Assembly: GCA_030710605.1 (NCBI GenBank)
Contig: CP092881.1
Location: 74,229,106 to 74,293,105 of the forward strand
From: Cordylochernes scorpioides
Taxonomy: Eukaryota > Arthropoda > Arachnida > Pseudoscorpiones > Chernetidae
Direction of reading: 5' to 3'
DNA: 64,000 nucleotides
Below, piece after piece: positions 1 through 11,446 of this stretch. A program made the position numbers and the translations under genes. The stretch's first letter is position 1. Every line of letters begins with the position of its first letter. Under the pieces are notes generated by a model that saw only the letters and a list, made by a program, of their open reading frames with translations, did not search any database and had not been told where the DNA came from.

Positions 1-422
1 TTGGCCCTCATCAGGTCAGGGGCGGCTTCAATAAAATCGGTCGAATTGGACAAAAGTGTTTAAGAGGTGAATTAGCAAGTTCGATTTTCAGCCTAGAATA
101 TAACATAAAGTGAAGGAAGATAGTGGCACCTCTCCTCTTTAAAATGCATTTGGTTTATCATCCCAGCACAAAACGTAAAGTTTTATGGAGAGATTGAATA
201 GACGAGTATATGTGGAATATGTAAATGTGAGACAGGGGGGGAGAGAAGGAAGGGCGAATATAAAAATATGTCATTCTGGCATATATTGGCTGTCATCACA
301 AAAAAATGAAAAAGAGCTTATTATTTGCAATATATTTTCAAGAGACTTTTCTGAAGAAAGTTACAATGAAAGAGAGAGCTGAAAATGAAAGCGAAATTGA
401 CGGAAATTGTCTTTGTTTCTAG

Positions 423-638
423 AATGGAGTTAAATCAACGTCAGCTGGTTGGCGCAGGTGCCGTGCCAAAGAGTACGAGAGCCTGATGCCCCACCAGCCC
501 CAGAGGCGGGATGCCAGCCCGGGGGAGGTGACGCTGGAGTTCCAGGCCTTCCTGCTGGACATGACAGACAGTCCGCAGGGCCAACTCTGGGTGCACGCGC
601 GGCTGAAGGCTTGCGTCGAGGCCGTGGACTGCCTGCCG
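423..638 (+). CDS. ZP protein exon: ZP-C subdomain
   Basis: Open for 72 codons between the acceptor TTTCTAG and the donor GTAGGT. Residues QLWVHARLKACVEAVDCLP match the conserved ZP-C strand and cysteine pattern. GC content is far above the flanks, as for the other host exons in this window. Confidence 0.7.
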
Positions 639-2883
639 GTAGGTCTGCTCGACTGCAAGTGCGCAAATGTTTTGTGAAATTGCATTTGCTACATTATCCC
701 CACGTGTGTAGCTTGACCTACACCTGTCGTTCAGTTGTCAGATTTTCCAATATAACGAATTTGAAAATATATGAAAATATTTTTTATTCATATTAATGTT
801 GAATTTATTAATATGTTGCGCGCTCCTGGGTTATAAACATAACCAATATGATTCACTGAATAATTTAACGTCATCGATGTTTTCATGAAATTAGACCTTT
901 CATCAAGGCAATCATATTGATTTATTTCCAAAGCTATAAGGAACTTTTTCAGATAAAATCAGTCTTTTTTTGGGGGGGGCGGGGGGGGGGGGCTTTAGTT
1001 TAGTAATTCAAATTCACAGAAATCTATAGGAACGGTGTCAGGTGATTGTGCAGGGATCATAGAAGAGAAGAAATCCCCGTTTGTTCATGGATCGTGTAAT
1101 TGCCCAAGGGGAAGCCTGACGGTGCCCCTTTGCTATCAGTTTTGGATAGTTTCAAACATTGGCTCTAGAATTCCTCTCTGATAATATTACGAATTGATTT
1201 TAACATTACATCTCAACTCTCTTTGTGTGGATCTTGTGCCTCACTCTTGAGCAAGAACCAACGAAACCTTTCAAAAATATCTTCTTGCATTTTAGAACTC
1301 CCAGCCTTGCACACCCTTGAAGTCGAATTGGGAATCATGAACCGCAAGTTGGCGGTTACATTCATTGAGGTGAACCTAAGCTTCATCCGCTGTAACAATA
1401 TGCTTCTATTTTTAGAAAGATAAATGTTGATTCCAGAGTTTTACGCATTTTTCCTTTGATGGATAGATTATTGCGATGCAACGTGCGACGGTTGTTCAGG
1501 AGTTCTGCATCGACCTGTACCACCCCTCGGGCCATGGGAGGCGCAGGAGGAGGGCCGGGAACGGCAGCTGGTGGCCGCTGGCCGGGGACTCGGCCTCCGT
1601 GGGGGAGAACGTGGGGCTGAGCGTGGTCCTGCCCCCCAGTGAGTAAACCATGGCTTGTTGTGTGGGTGAACTTTGGGACAAAAATTTGTAAAAACTCTTT
1701 AATATTAAACTAGTATACTACATTACAATGGTTTCGGATGAAATTATTCCAAATCCTGCCATTAAAAAAAAAAAAGAAGAAGAAGAAAACTGTTTGGGAA
1801 AAATTGATTGAATATAATTTTATTATTTCGGCATCGCACAGAAATTTAACGAGCGAGGGAAGAAACAGCGGTGGATCAATATAAAGGGTCGTTTGCTGAT
1901 TCAGACGCACTGAATGAAGGAAGAATTGATTCAAATACTGACAGATGATCGCCCTAATGATTGAAAGTTTTGATCGTAGCTGCCAAGCCAACCGATAGTG
2001 CGAAATTCTTTAAAATTATTACTTCAATCGAATAAAATCTCTCTCTCCTATTCAATACAATTCTAAACGTGAAGCACAATGAAACTACCGAGAATGATTC
2101 TGCTTGTCCATTCTGGTGTTCAATATGTGAAAGGAATAAATATTTTTAAAAATTGTTTGAAAGACTGTGCTTATTTCGATCCAAATATAAAATAACAGAG
2201 ATAATCAAGAAGCAGTTAAAAGATTACGAAAAGTCGGGATATTGGAGTGACAAAACTGTGTTACAAACATTCTTCGGCAAGTTCTTTTTATAACAAAATG
2301 ATGATGATAATAATATAGAATATTAAAATAATCAATGACTATTTACAATCTAAATAACAGGTATCGTCATAGCCTTGAAGAAATTTTAAAATATGTCAAG
2401 ATTCTTCTGGAGTGAATGTTTGGCCAAAATAATTGTTCGAAACCAATTTAATTATTCACCCTGACAACGCGGTCAAACTTACTCTTAATTTAAACTTTCT
2501 CTCTAAATAATCACAGATTGTTTTTACTCAAAAGACTTCTTTATGTGACTCTTATTATATGACATAAATGCGATTTTTTATTTCCAATTGACATAGCCTT
2601 AAATAAAGTTTTGGATTTTTTGTATTCTAAACTGAAGCATTATCCATACATTATTTTAAAAAAAAACTTCCAACTGTAAAATCCGATGTCGAAACGTTTG
2701 TGTCCAGGCCGACAGTCTCATCCTGACGTCCCGAGGCCCGGCTGCACCACCTACATGGCTCTGTCCGCGGTGCTCGGCCTCCTGGCGGTCTGCACCCTCG
2801 CCTGCGCCCTGGTCTACCGCAGGTCCCCAGCCGGCCAAGTACCCCGCCTCCTAACTGCCCGTCCTCCCCGCCCTTCTTATTGA
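423..2883 (+). CDS. ZP-domain transmembrane protein, 3'-terminal three exons (gene partial, 5' part outside window)
   Basis: Three exons join in phase: 423-638 (72 codons, phase 0), 1500-1638 (ends phase 1) and 2708-2883 with a TGA stop at 2881-2883. Acceptors are TTTCTAG, GTTGTTCAG and TTTGTGTCCAG; donors are GTAGGT and GTGAGT. Exon 1 has the ZP-C signature (FQAFLLDM, then a spaced Cys and VDCLP). Exon 2 continues with EFC and a basic run GRRRRR that fits a furin-type consensus cleavage site. Exon 3 encodes a hydrophobic segment (ALSAVLGLLAVCTLACALVY) followed by basic residues, so a C-terminal TM anchor with a short tail. Arthropod ZP proteins of this architecture are apical extracellular matrix or cuticle components that are cleaved before the TM segment and polymerise. 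The paralogue cannot be named because the N-terminal half is missing. Confidence 0.72.
1500..1638 (+). CDS. ZP protein exon with polybasic cleavage site
   Basis: Acceptor GTTGTTCAG, donor GTGAGT, 46 codons plus one base. It carries the last ZP cysteine (EFC) and GRRRRR, the expected position of the consensus furin cleavage site between ZP domain and membrane anchor. One N-glycosylation sequon (NGS) follows. Confidence 0.68.
2708..2883 (+). CDS. ZP protein terminal exon with TM segment
   Basis: Acceptor TTTGTGTCCAG; phase 1 fits the previous donor. A TM helix of about 20 residues is followed by YRR and a Pro/Arg-rich tail of about 20 residues before TGA. No convincing nearby AATAAA was seen; the first ones downstream lie in repeat DNA at about 3.26 kb. 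Confidence 0.66.
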
Positions 2884-3240
2884 AACAGCGACAACTTCCC
2901 AAAGTCTGTCTCAGCGTTTCCTTCCTTACTGCCGGCACTAAGGATGTACAATCTGTGAATACTTTGCTGATGGCAGATCTTACTACGGGTAGGCTTTTGT
3001 GGCCTGAGGAATGTGTTCGCTATAATATCACAATTTCCATAACAATGATTTAATATTAAACCACTTTTAACAACATACATGGGGGTATAAATAGTGCAAC
3101 AATTATTCTTTGAGAAATATGCTATTTTTCGTTTGTTTTTTTAGAATATTTTATAATATGATATTTTGTTATTGTGTAGAACTTACGCATTGAAATTCTA
3201 CAGGATATTTAAAGTAGTTCAATAATTTCAAATAGTTGCA

Positions 3241-3385
3241 CAAGGTAATAAGACTGAGTCCAAATAAACAGTGTGTGACGTTTCGGTATAATAGTGTTAT
3301 TACTGTCATCAGATTGAAGTACTGAGACAATGATGATGGTAACAAACGTCACACGCTATTTATTTATTTGGTCGTGTTACCTTGT
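3241..3385. repeat. Foldback element with hammerhead-core-like motif (copy F1)
   Basis: Inverted ends: CAAGGTAATAAGAC at the left and the complement GTGTTACCTTG at the right. On the minus strand the left half (3278-3312) reads CTGATGA, a stem-loop, CCGAAACGTCACAC. The right half keeps GATGATGGTAACA and ACGTCACAC but has lost the centre. The family recurs at 18.0, 22.2, 24.7 and 33.4 kb. Confidence 0.65.
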
Positions 3386-3744
3386 GCTCCTAATCTATAA
3401 TCCAATAAATAGTTAATAGCACGCCCACATACGCAAATATTTATTTTCAGATATAATCCATTCTCTCCTAAAAGACATCGTCTGAAAATAAACACAATCC
3501 CAATTAAATAATTTCCAAAATTTTTCTTATTTGGATTTTTATTTCAATTTTATGTTACTTTATGTGAAGTAACTTGGATTTCGTTCATTTGAGATTTACT
3601 ACCATTTTTATTATTTTCACTCTGATGTTTCTTTACATTTATCTCAGCAACTTTCTTCCAACTAGTCCAATATTGAGAAAAAGTGAGCAGCTTAGCTGGA
3701 ATTGTGTACTATGGGGGCGTGACAGCGGGATTTGTGAAGACTTT

Positions 3745-3974
3745 TGTATTTCAGTTATATAGCTGTATTTCAGTTATATAGCTGTATTTCAGTTATATAG
3801 CTGTATTTCAGTTATATAGCTGTATTTTCAGTTATATAGCTGTATTTTCAGTTATATAGATGTATTTCAGTTATATAGCTGTATTTCAGTTATATAGCTG
3901 TATTTTCAGTTATATAGCTGTATTTCAGTTATATAGCTGTATTTCAGTTATATAGCTGTATTTTCAGTTATATA
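3745..3974. repeat. 19-20 bp tandem repeat
   Basis: About a dozen copies of CTGTATTTCAGTTATATAG, some with an extra T. Simple minisatellite, no coding signal. Confidence 0.9.
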
Positions 3975-4030
3975 TAGAGAGATGGAAAAACAATAGAAAA
4001 AAATAAAAGATAAGTGGGTCAGGTGTTGAT

Positions 4031-4199
4031 ATTAAAAATAAAGAAGGCATCTCCTGACCACGAGCACATGTGCTTTTTAGATGATTATCTCGGAGCAAGC
4101 TAAATAAACGTTTAGTTTATTTTTGCTCCACTAGATGGCTCTCTGCCATCTAAAAAGCACATGTGCTCGTGGTCAGGAGATGCCTTCTTTATTTTTAAT
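4031..4199. mobile_element. MITE with 53-bp perfect terminal inverted repeats
   Basis: Arms 4031-4083 and 4147-4199 are exact reverse complements around a 63-bp centre that is itself partly palindromic (AAACGTTTAGTTT). Ends read ATTAAAAATAAAGAAGGC. Too short to code; a non-autonomous DNA transposon is the simplest reading. Confidence 0.8.
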
Positions 4200-5682
4200 A
4201 TATAGAGATATAAAACAATATAAGAATTGTATTGTAACTAATCATCATCACAATGGCTTTGAAGGAATAATCAGAGCGCAATTTTTAAAATGTTAATTTT
4301 TAAAGATATTTTAATTTATATATCATATCATTAAGATGAGTTCAAAATTTATATATTTGTTAGTTAATTTACAACATTAAGAGGTTTGTTTTCAATATAT
4401 ATTAAATAAATAAATAGATAAAATAGAATAGGGGAAAAAACTTCAGCGGAGCTTCAGCCTTTATGCATCATAAGCTGGGTAGAAAAAGGAATAAGCGAAG
4501 AGATAGGCTTGTAGCAAAGACAGAACCATGATAATAATTTTCCAATAACTACACATTTTCCAACATACTGTTATATGCTGTAAGGAGAGTTGGATTGATG
4601 TGTGAAAGGAACATTCTCTGTATTTTCTCATTTTCTGTATATAGATGGCACAATCTGTAATTATATATATGGCTAGAGATATTACAACCACCATATAAGG
4701 TTATATGGCTAGGGAGAGAACTATCTTCCTATAGTGTATGTTTGCAATCTTCATTAGAAATAAAATTCTTAAAAACAAAATGTATAAATATATATATTTT
4801 TTTTGCCTATGATATTATTATTATTATATTTTTAATCTCCATTTATAAATCCATAAAACCTCTCTCTTTATCTTCCGACATTTAACTTGTTTTTATAATT
4901 CTCCGGGATGGGCATCAAGTGGCATCACTCATCTACATTGTATATACCCTGGGCTGTACATAGGATCAAATATTAGGGCCACTGTATATATATTTGATCA
5001 GTTTCACACACGTATTGCTATGAATATATGCACAGTATCCAAAATAAACATTAAGTACACAATAAGGTTGTCCTATGTTCCTTTTTTTTGACAAAATGAC
5101 TATTCCTGACCAGGACACCTTCAATATATCTTGAATCGATGTAGCCTCCAGGTTTTTAAGAAATCTTGTTTTGACTTCAACTCTTGTAAATTGAAATTCT
5201 CTTTGCTCGTTGTATAATCCAGAAAATGTAACGGTATTTTACAGCTTCGGCTGGAGACAGATGTTCACTTTGTTCTTCGCTTTTTAGGTGAAGCAATATT
5301 GTGTTTGTGAGAAATTCTTGATTCAATAACTACTCTATTTCAAAAAATAATAAATTCAAAAATAAAAGTATTGCCTACTGTGTGGATAACGCACATTTTG
5401 GTTGAAAACCTAGAAGAGGAATCAAAAATGTTTTTACGAAACTTAACGAACAAAAAATTATTGGAGCGAGTCCCTTCTACACAATATTATTCAAACAGCA
5501 TCTGACTGACTTTCAGTTGATGTTTAAAATATTATTGCAAACATTTATTTGTATTTTATATTTTTTGCACGTGTTAAAACCTATTTTTGGGCCAAAATCC
5601 ACTCCTGCAGAATTTGGTCATTTTTTATTTCCTCAAAGCACAATAATGCTAAGGAATTAATAGAATAATTTTATATTTATCC

Positions 5683-5978
5683 ACGGGGGTCGGTGGAAGG
5701 ATGATCTAAACCGCTACGACCCGGGGTCGATTCCCGCATTGGGCACTTTTTTCTGATTAAAAAAAAAATGCTCCAATGGCCCCCGATTCTTGCAAAAGTC
5801 CAACCCAACCAGAGAGTGCAAGTAACCAAATGGGGCTCTGGCACATTTGTAAGTGCAAAGTCGAACTGCTTTTCACATGTGTAGACATGTGGTGCACTTA
5901 CAGTAAAAGCAGTCGCCTTCTACCCACCATGATTATCATGGCCTGTACCACGTGTACTAGGGATAAGCACACACACAA
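5683..5978 (+). mobile_element. tRNA-derived SINE, near full length (copy A)
   Basis: The head resembles a tRNA gene: an A-box-like GGTGGAAGGATG and a degenerate B box GGGGTCGATTCCC. An A-rich linker, a conserved body (GCTCCAATGGCCCC to TACTAGGGATAAGCA) and an ACACAAAA tail follow. The same body recurs at 7.7, 12.4, 20.8, 32.7 and 62.9 kb. Open frames through the body are incidental. Confidence 0.85.
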
Positions 5979-6236
5979 AAAATATATATATTTATCCACA
6001 ATAAAAATTTATATTTTTCACAAAATAAATACTTAAAATACTGGAAAATTTCTTCTTAAAAATAAATTGATGACGGCCACTAATTTTCTCCAAATCTGCT
6101 GACAAAAGTTTGGAATATTTTGCATGAATATTGCTGCATGTTTATTAGAATGAGTCATTCAAAATGTAAAATTAGAAAAATAAAAAACTTATTTTACAAA
6201 CTTTTTGGGGTTATAAAATAATTTAATTAAAATATA

Positions 6237-7060
6237 CTATTTAAATGTGCCCCAATATTCCTGTTCAAGAGCAGCTGTCCTGGGTGGTTCTTGGCGGGCT
6301 CCTCCCCAGATAGCATGTTGTATGGTCTCCATTCTGTACGTGTCCCTACAGATATTGATTAACCAGACTGATTCTGTGTGGAAGCATGTTGTCATCCATA
6401 AACATGATATCCAGACCAACAGCCTCCCAGAAACATGGGTTTCTAGGATCTCATCTTTGTATTGTTGGGCATTCAGTCCTGCCATCGAACACATGGAGCG
6501 GCCATTTGTCATGATCCCTGCCCAGACCATCACATGCCATCCTTTTCTACGATGTTTGAAAGGTGGTAACGTGTTTCTCTCCAGATGTAAGAGCTTCGGG
6601 AATCATTATTCAGGCTGAACCTGGATTCATCTGAGAACAGACTCCATTGGTCATATTCCCAGTTGATGCACCATGCAAGGCAGCGCCTCTTCTGGTCAAA
6701 GGGATGTATATCACAGGCTTCCTAGCATAAAGACCTTGCATTTTAAGACTTCGTGAGACAGTTTTGCAGGATACAATTCTGCCTGTGGCAAGCTCCAGGG
6801 AGAGTTGGCAGGCTGATATCATCCATAACCGCTTGGCTGTTAGAGCCAGGTATCGGTCATCACTCAGGGTTGTCACCTTTGGGCAGCTCCCAGCTTTGCT
6901 CTGGCGACAAGTCTCAGTAGTTTGGCTCCAGATATCACCCTTTCAGACACGTTGAACAACTTGGTGACTTCCCACTGTGGTTGCCCCATCCTCCCAATCA
7001 CTCTTCCTCGTGATATGTCATCCAGATGGTGCCATTGATTGCTTTATCCTCTGTAAAATA
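6237..7060 (-). pseudogene. Tc1-like transposase remnant
   Basis: Two minus-strand segments in different frames. The upstream one (6610-6876) has the Tc1 helix-turn-helix region (LSDDRYLALTAKR, TGRIVS-KTVSRSL, GLYARKP, IPLTRR). The downstream one (6237-6533) has the catalytic region (MMVWAGIMTNGRS, a YKDEIL segment, LEQEYWG near the end). Frame changes between them, including around the second-Asp region, break the gene. Terminal inverted repeats were not located. Confidence 0.75.
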
Positions 7061-7732
7061 TAAAGTAGGAATAGAATAGCCCACTATAAGAACGTCCTTC
7101 CGAGTGTTCCCCTCACATATGTAAATAAAATCTGAGGTACACCCCGAGTAGTGCTGTAGCAGTCAATAACACAACTGTAATAACAATGAAGCTAAACAAG
7201 CCGTAGAGGTGGGTATTTTTCTTACTGAAATTCCTTTCTGTGGGATATTTGGAAATGCATGAATGTTGGAGGTGAAAAATGAGGACAATATTTTTATTAG
7301 AAAATTATGTCTATTTTCAAAATATATTTTAATAGGTTGGAAAAGGTTTAAAAAAAAAACAATCTTTTGATGTATATATTTATACAAATTGTAAATTATA
7401 AAATAACAAATGTTATATAAAAAAGTCATTGAGAACAATAAATGAATTTCATAAAAACATATCAGAGAAATAGGACATGGAATTAGCCATAATCAGTGGA
7501 TAATATTTAAACATATCTATGCTTGTATCTAACCATGTTTCAAGGCTGGCTTCTAAACGGCTAAACCAATTTTGCTAAAATTTCAGATTACAAATGTATG
7601 AATATATGGCATAAAAGCAATTCAAAATTTTAAATTGAAATAATCAGATTGATAATTCCCTATTCCAAGGTCAAGAAGTGATGGCACAAGCCAACAATCA
7701 ATCCCAATAATTTATGGGAGATTCCCCAAACG

Positions 7733-7885
7733 GGGCTCTGGCACATTTGTAAGTACAAAGTCGAACTGCTTTTCACATGTGTAGACATGTGGTGCACTTA
7801 GAGTAAAATTAGTCCTCTACTTCTACCCACCATGGTTTTCATGGCTTGTACACCACGTGTACTAAGGATAAGCCAAAAAAAAAAA
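7733..7885 (+). mobile_element. SINE, 5'-truncated copy
   Basis: Matches the SINE body from GGGGCTCTGGCACATTTG through ACTAAGGATAAGCC and a poly(A) tail. The tRNA-like head is absent. Confidence 0.8.
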
Positions 7886-7889
7886 CAGA

Positions 7890-9700
7890 GATTCCGGAAG
7901 ACAATGGCAAACAGGATCAATCTTGGCATGGTTGAAGTGCAAATGTTTCAATCAATTTAATTGAGCCTTTTTCAATTTTAGCGGCACCATATCAATTTTA
8001 ACTGAAACATTTTTAAACTTGTAAATATATATATATTTTTTTCAAATTCATATTTTATTTGAACACATTATGCAAAAAGCCAATTATCTCACGTTTATTT
8101 AGAATGAAAATCAAAATATTTTGAAAATATATTAAACATTAAAAAAAAATTTACACACACAATTATAATATACATAATTAAATCAGTAATTTTTCTAAAA
8201 CTGTGATGTAAAAATTTGAAAAAAAAAAAAAAAACAATCATCGAAGAAAAATCTTATAATGTGTGTATATATAATTTTTGGAAACAGTTTTATTGTAAAT
8301 GCTGACCTTTTATACAATTAATGTATTAGCATGTGTAACAAGAGTATAAAAACAATTGAGTTAACCCAGGATGGTGTTGTATATAATTGTACCTACATCT
8401 CTCCCTTTATGTTCATCACCCGTGTCTTTACTGGTAGCCACAACACCAGTTTTGTCAGACAAAGAGCCAACAACCATGGTTTCATCAGTACACCATAACA
8501 TTCCTATGAGATGGGTTATGGAATCTGTCAATTCACCAGAAGGTGTTCAAGCCTGTGGCCGATGTTCAGAATAGAAAACAACATAATATATTGATGTAGC
8601 TCTCTGGGTACAGGAATCCTCCCACAAAACCTTCAACAGTTGCACCCACTTTATTGCTTCAATTGTATTTGAAGCTAACTTATGACCCAGCGCTGGGAGG
8701 GTTCACCACTGATGAGCCAGGTTGCAGTAGAAATTGTTTCATTTTGAAATGAATCATCGTGTCAAAAATACTTTCCTATAACTTATACCTGTGTTGGATA
8801 ATTTCTTCAAAGTCCTTCTAAACACAAGGTCAGATTGTTTTCAGAATCCAAATTGTAAAGTTTAAAAAGTTTTTATTTAATTTACAGTGATCCACATCAA
8901 GTACATATTTAATCAAATTGAAATGAAAGGTCAAAAATGAGCATTGTATTTCTCCTCATTGAGTGGTTTAACATTTAGGAGAGAGAAAAGCACAGTTTGC
9001 CTAGTTTCCCTATTTTAAACTTTTCTTGAAGTAATTTATTATATACATAACAAGATATAGTAAACTAGCTATAACTTGGTATAAAATATGCTAATTACAT
9101 TTAAATTATGTAAAATGGAAGTTTTGTGTACAATAGCCTCTGTGTAAAAGGCAGAGCTGGCACCAAGATTGTTTGAGAGAAGGCAGTGAACATTACCAAT
9201 ATATCAAAATAGACATTTCTTCAAAAATGTTCAATCCTATGGCCTAACAACACTCTTAGGACAACACCTAGTTGCAGAACCAAAGTTTCCTTTTGTGTCC
9301 TCTTACTGGCTAATTGGAAAAAAATGGTCATTTTGGCAATGTCCTCCTTTATATAGGTGTCCTGGAGATTCCATCCTGGTGTGTATTTATACGTTTATAA
9401 AAGGAAGACTAGAATAAATGAGAGAGAGAGAGAGGATGTGGTGATGTTATCACAGCTAATGGGCTCCTACGTTGGATAAAATGGTAGAAAAACTTTAAAG
9501 CAACGGAGGTGAATAGCTGCTGACTTATCTAGCAATTATTCTTGCTTCATTTGTAAAAGATTATATCAAAAGATTTAAATTCTATAAACCAGTCAAATAA
9601 TGAGAAAATATACACGAGCATTGCACTAACACATCGTAGAAAGATGTATAAAATAAATACACAAATAGTAAATCCCTGTGCCATCAAAAATTGTCAATTG
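7890..9700. other. AT-rich intergenic DNA, no gene supported
   Basis: Homopolymer A/T runs and short ORFs only. The stretch near 9250-9330 (GGACAACACCTAGTTGCAGA) resembles the pogo-like repeat at 23.2 kb. A 67-codon plus-strand ORF at 8371-8574 shows no family signature. Confidence 0.4.
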
Positions 9701-9989
9701 CATTATGATCAAAAGAGTAAATGCCCAATAAACAGTTCACAATTTCTATGATATGACAGACTGTCTCATACATTGTTGAGAGAGTTCAATAGAAATCTCT
9801 TTGTTAAAGAATCTCGAGTAAATATATAACAACAGCTGCAAGCAATCTTGTAACAAGGAAAAGATATAAATACACCTAACAAAAGCATGGCTCCAAACAC
9901 CATCCAACAGATGTAAATCAATTAAATACAAAGCTTCCACCTGGTGGAGAGTTAAGTAGCAGGCCTCGTGTGCGTGGTTTGTTCCAATA

Positions 9990-10760
9990 AATAGTCTGTA
10001 CAGCTTTGGCACGGCTGGATCACAGTTGGACACAGGCTGGGATGGTGGAGCCTGCACACATCCTGGTGGTTGGTCATTCACACACACAAAGCCTTTATTA
10101 AGACATCAGTCTTTTTCTCCTCTCTCATTGCCGGCTTGCAACGATATCCTCATGATGATCAATCGCCATCATGTAGTGGAGGAGAAACAATAAGTTTTTT
10201 TTCTTACTTAATACTTTGTAAAAGTTGTACAGGCACAGAGCAACTTGATGCTGGTTAAATACTTGAGGTAAGTTGGCTGAAACTTTCAAAGAACAGTGCT
10301 AACCCCACCATGTTATTTTTATGAAACAATATCTTGTAACTCAGCTTTATTGAACCTCAGAGCAGCAGTAATTATGTTACTGTATGAGCCCTAGTTAGGC
10401 TTCTCTTCAGAAACAGTTTCATAGATGTTGAAAGACATCAAATGGCAGCTTTCGACAACTTTTGTTTCTTTGTTAAATTTCCTGTGGTGTATTTGTAAAT
10501 TGGTGGAATAAAACTGCTTTTTACACAAATAAATTTTATAATTTGGTAAACAAGTGCAGACAAAAATTAGTTGTTCACGTTTATGCCACATATAATGGAG
10601 GCTACCTTAAATTTGATATTCAACAATCTTCAAAGAAAACGTAATGTTTTCAAAGATTGTGAATTTTACCCTCGGGGTGTTCCATGATTTGGCGGTGTAG
10701 AAGCTGCCCCAGGCTTTGGAATCATTGCAGCCATAATCAATTCTAGCTGGTTCAATGAGG
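9990..10760 (-). other. Possible further tail exons or 3' UTR of the Ihog-like gene
   Basis: Two minus-strand stretches look exon-like. About 10650-10754, after TTGAACCAG, is open in two frames. About 9960-10060, after ACCACCAG, reads CVQAPPSQPVSNCDPAVPK. Neither can be joined in phase with certainty to the exon ending at 11380, so they are listed only as candidates. Confidence 0.2.
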
Positions 10761-11379
10761 CATGATTTGAGAAGGATCTGATCATCATACATATATCATC
10801 ATATTTAGAGAGAGATTATCTTCAAATATATTCACAGAATAACTAATGAACATAATTAAATATTTTGTGGCAATCGCAAAATGAAACAAACATCTAGCAA
10901 CCATGACACCCAAAGATCTACAAACACACAAGTACTCCCTTAGAAGTTTTTGGACAACCTATATATCTGCTATATTACCTAATATTTATAAAATCAAATA
11001 TTTATTAGAGAACATAGTGCTGGGACAATATCATTGAAATGAATTGGTATCTCACAGTGTGTATCCACGACAATCCTATAAATAAACATACAATGGGGCT
11101 AATATCAAAATGAGAATTCTCCACATTTCTTTATATTTTTTCGCACGAAGCGTTAAAAATAATTTGTAATTTAATAAAAATTTACTGGCTGAAGTATCTT
11201 TCATTTGAAGAACTCCTGTATCTTTATGATAGGTTTGTCCTTCACATATCTAAGTAGGATAATTCTTGGATGATCAATTCAATCATTGGGACATAATGAT
11301 TGTGTGGAGACTAATGTAATGTAAACTAAGTGAAATTTCTCCAAACTTTGCTGTCAAAGATCACTGCAGTCAGAGTTAC

Positions 11380-11446
11380 CATTTAAAGTCTTCTTGGCTT
11401 TGATGTTGCAGCTCTTGTTGTCATTGTTGTTGGACCCCACCACCTC
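11380..11446 (-). CDS. ihog: Ihog-like exon 14: cytoplasmic tail
   Basis: Acceptor TGTTGTGCAG after a 49-bp intron; encodes EVVGSNNNDNKSCNIKAKK. It ends either at donor GTAACT or by reading eight more codons to TGA at 11354-11356. Confidence 0.5.

Noticed and set aside
8371-8574. Host exon on the plus strand
   Set aside because: Low-complexity composition, no splice signals in a consistent frame and no recognisable domain.
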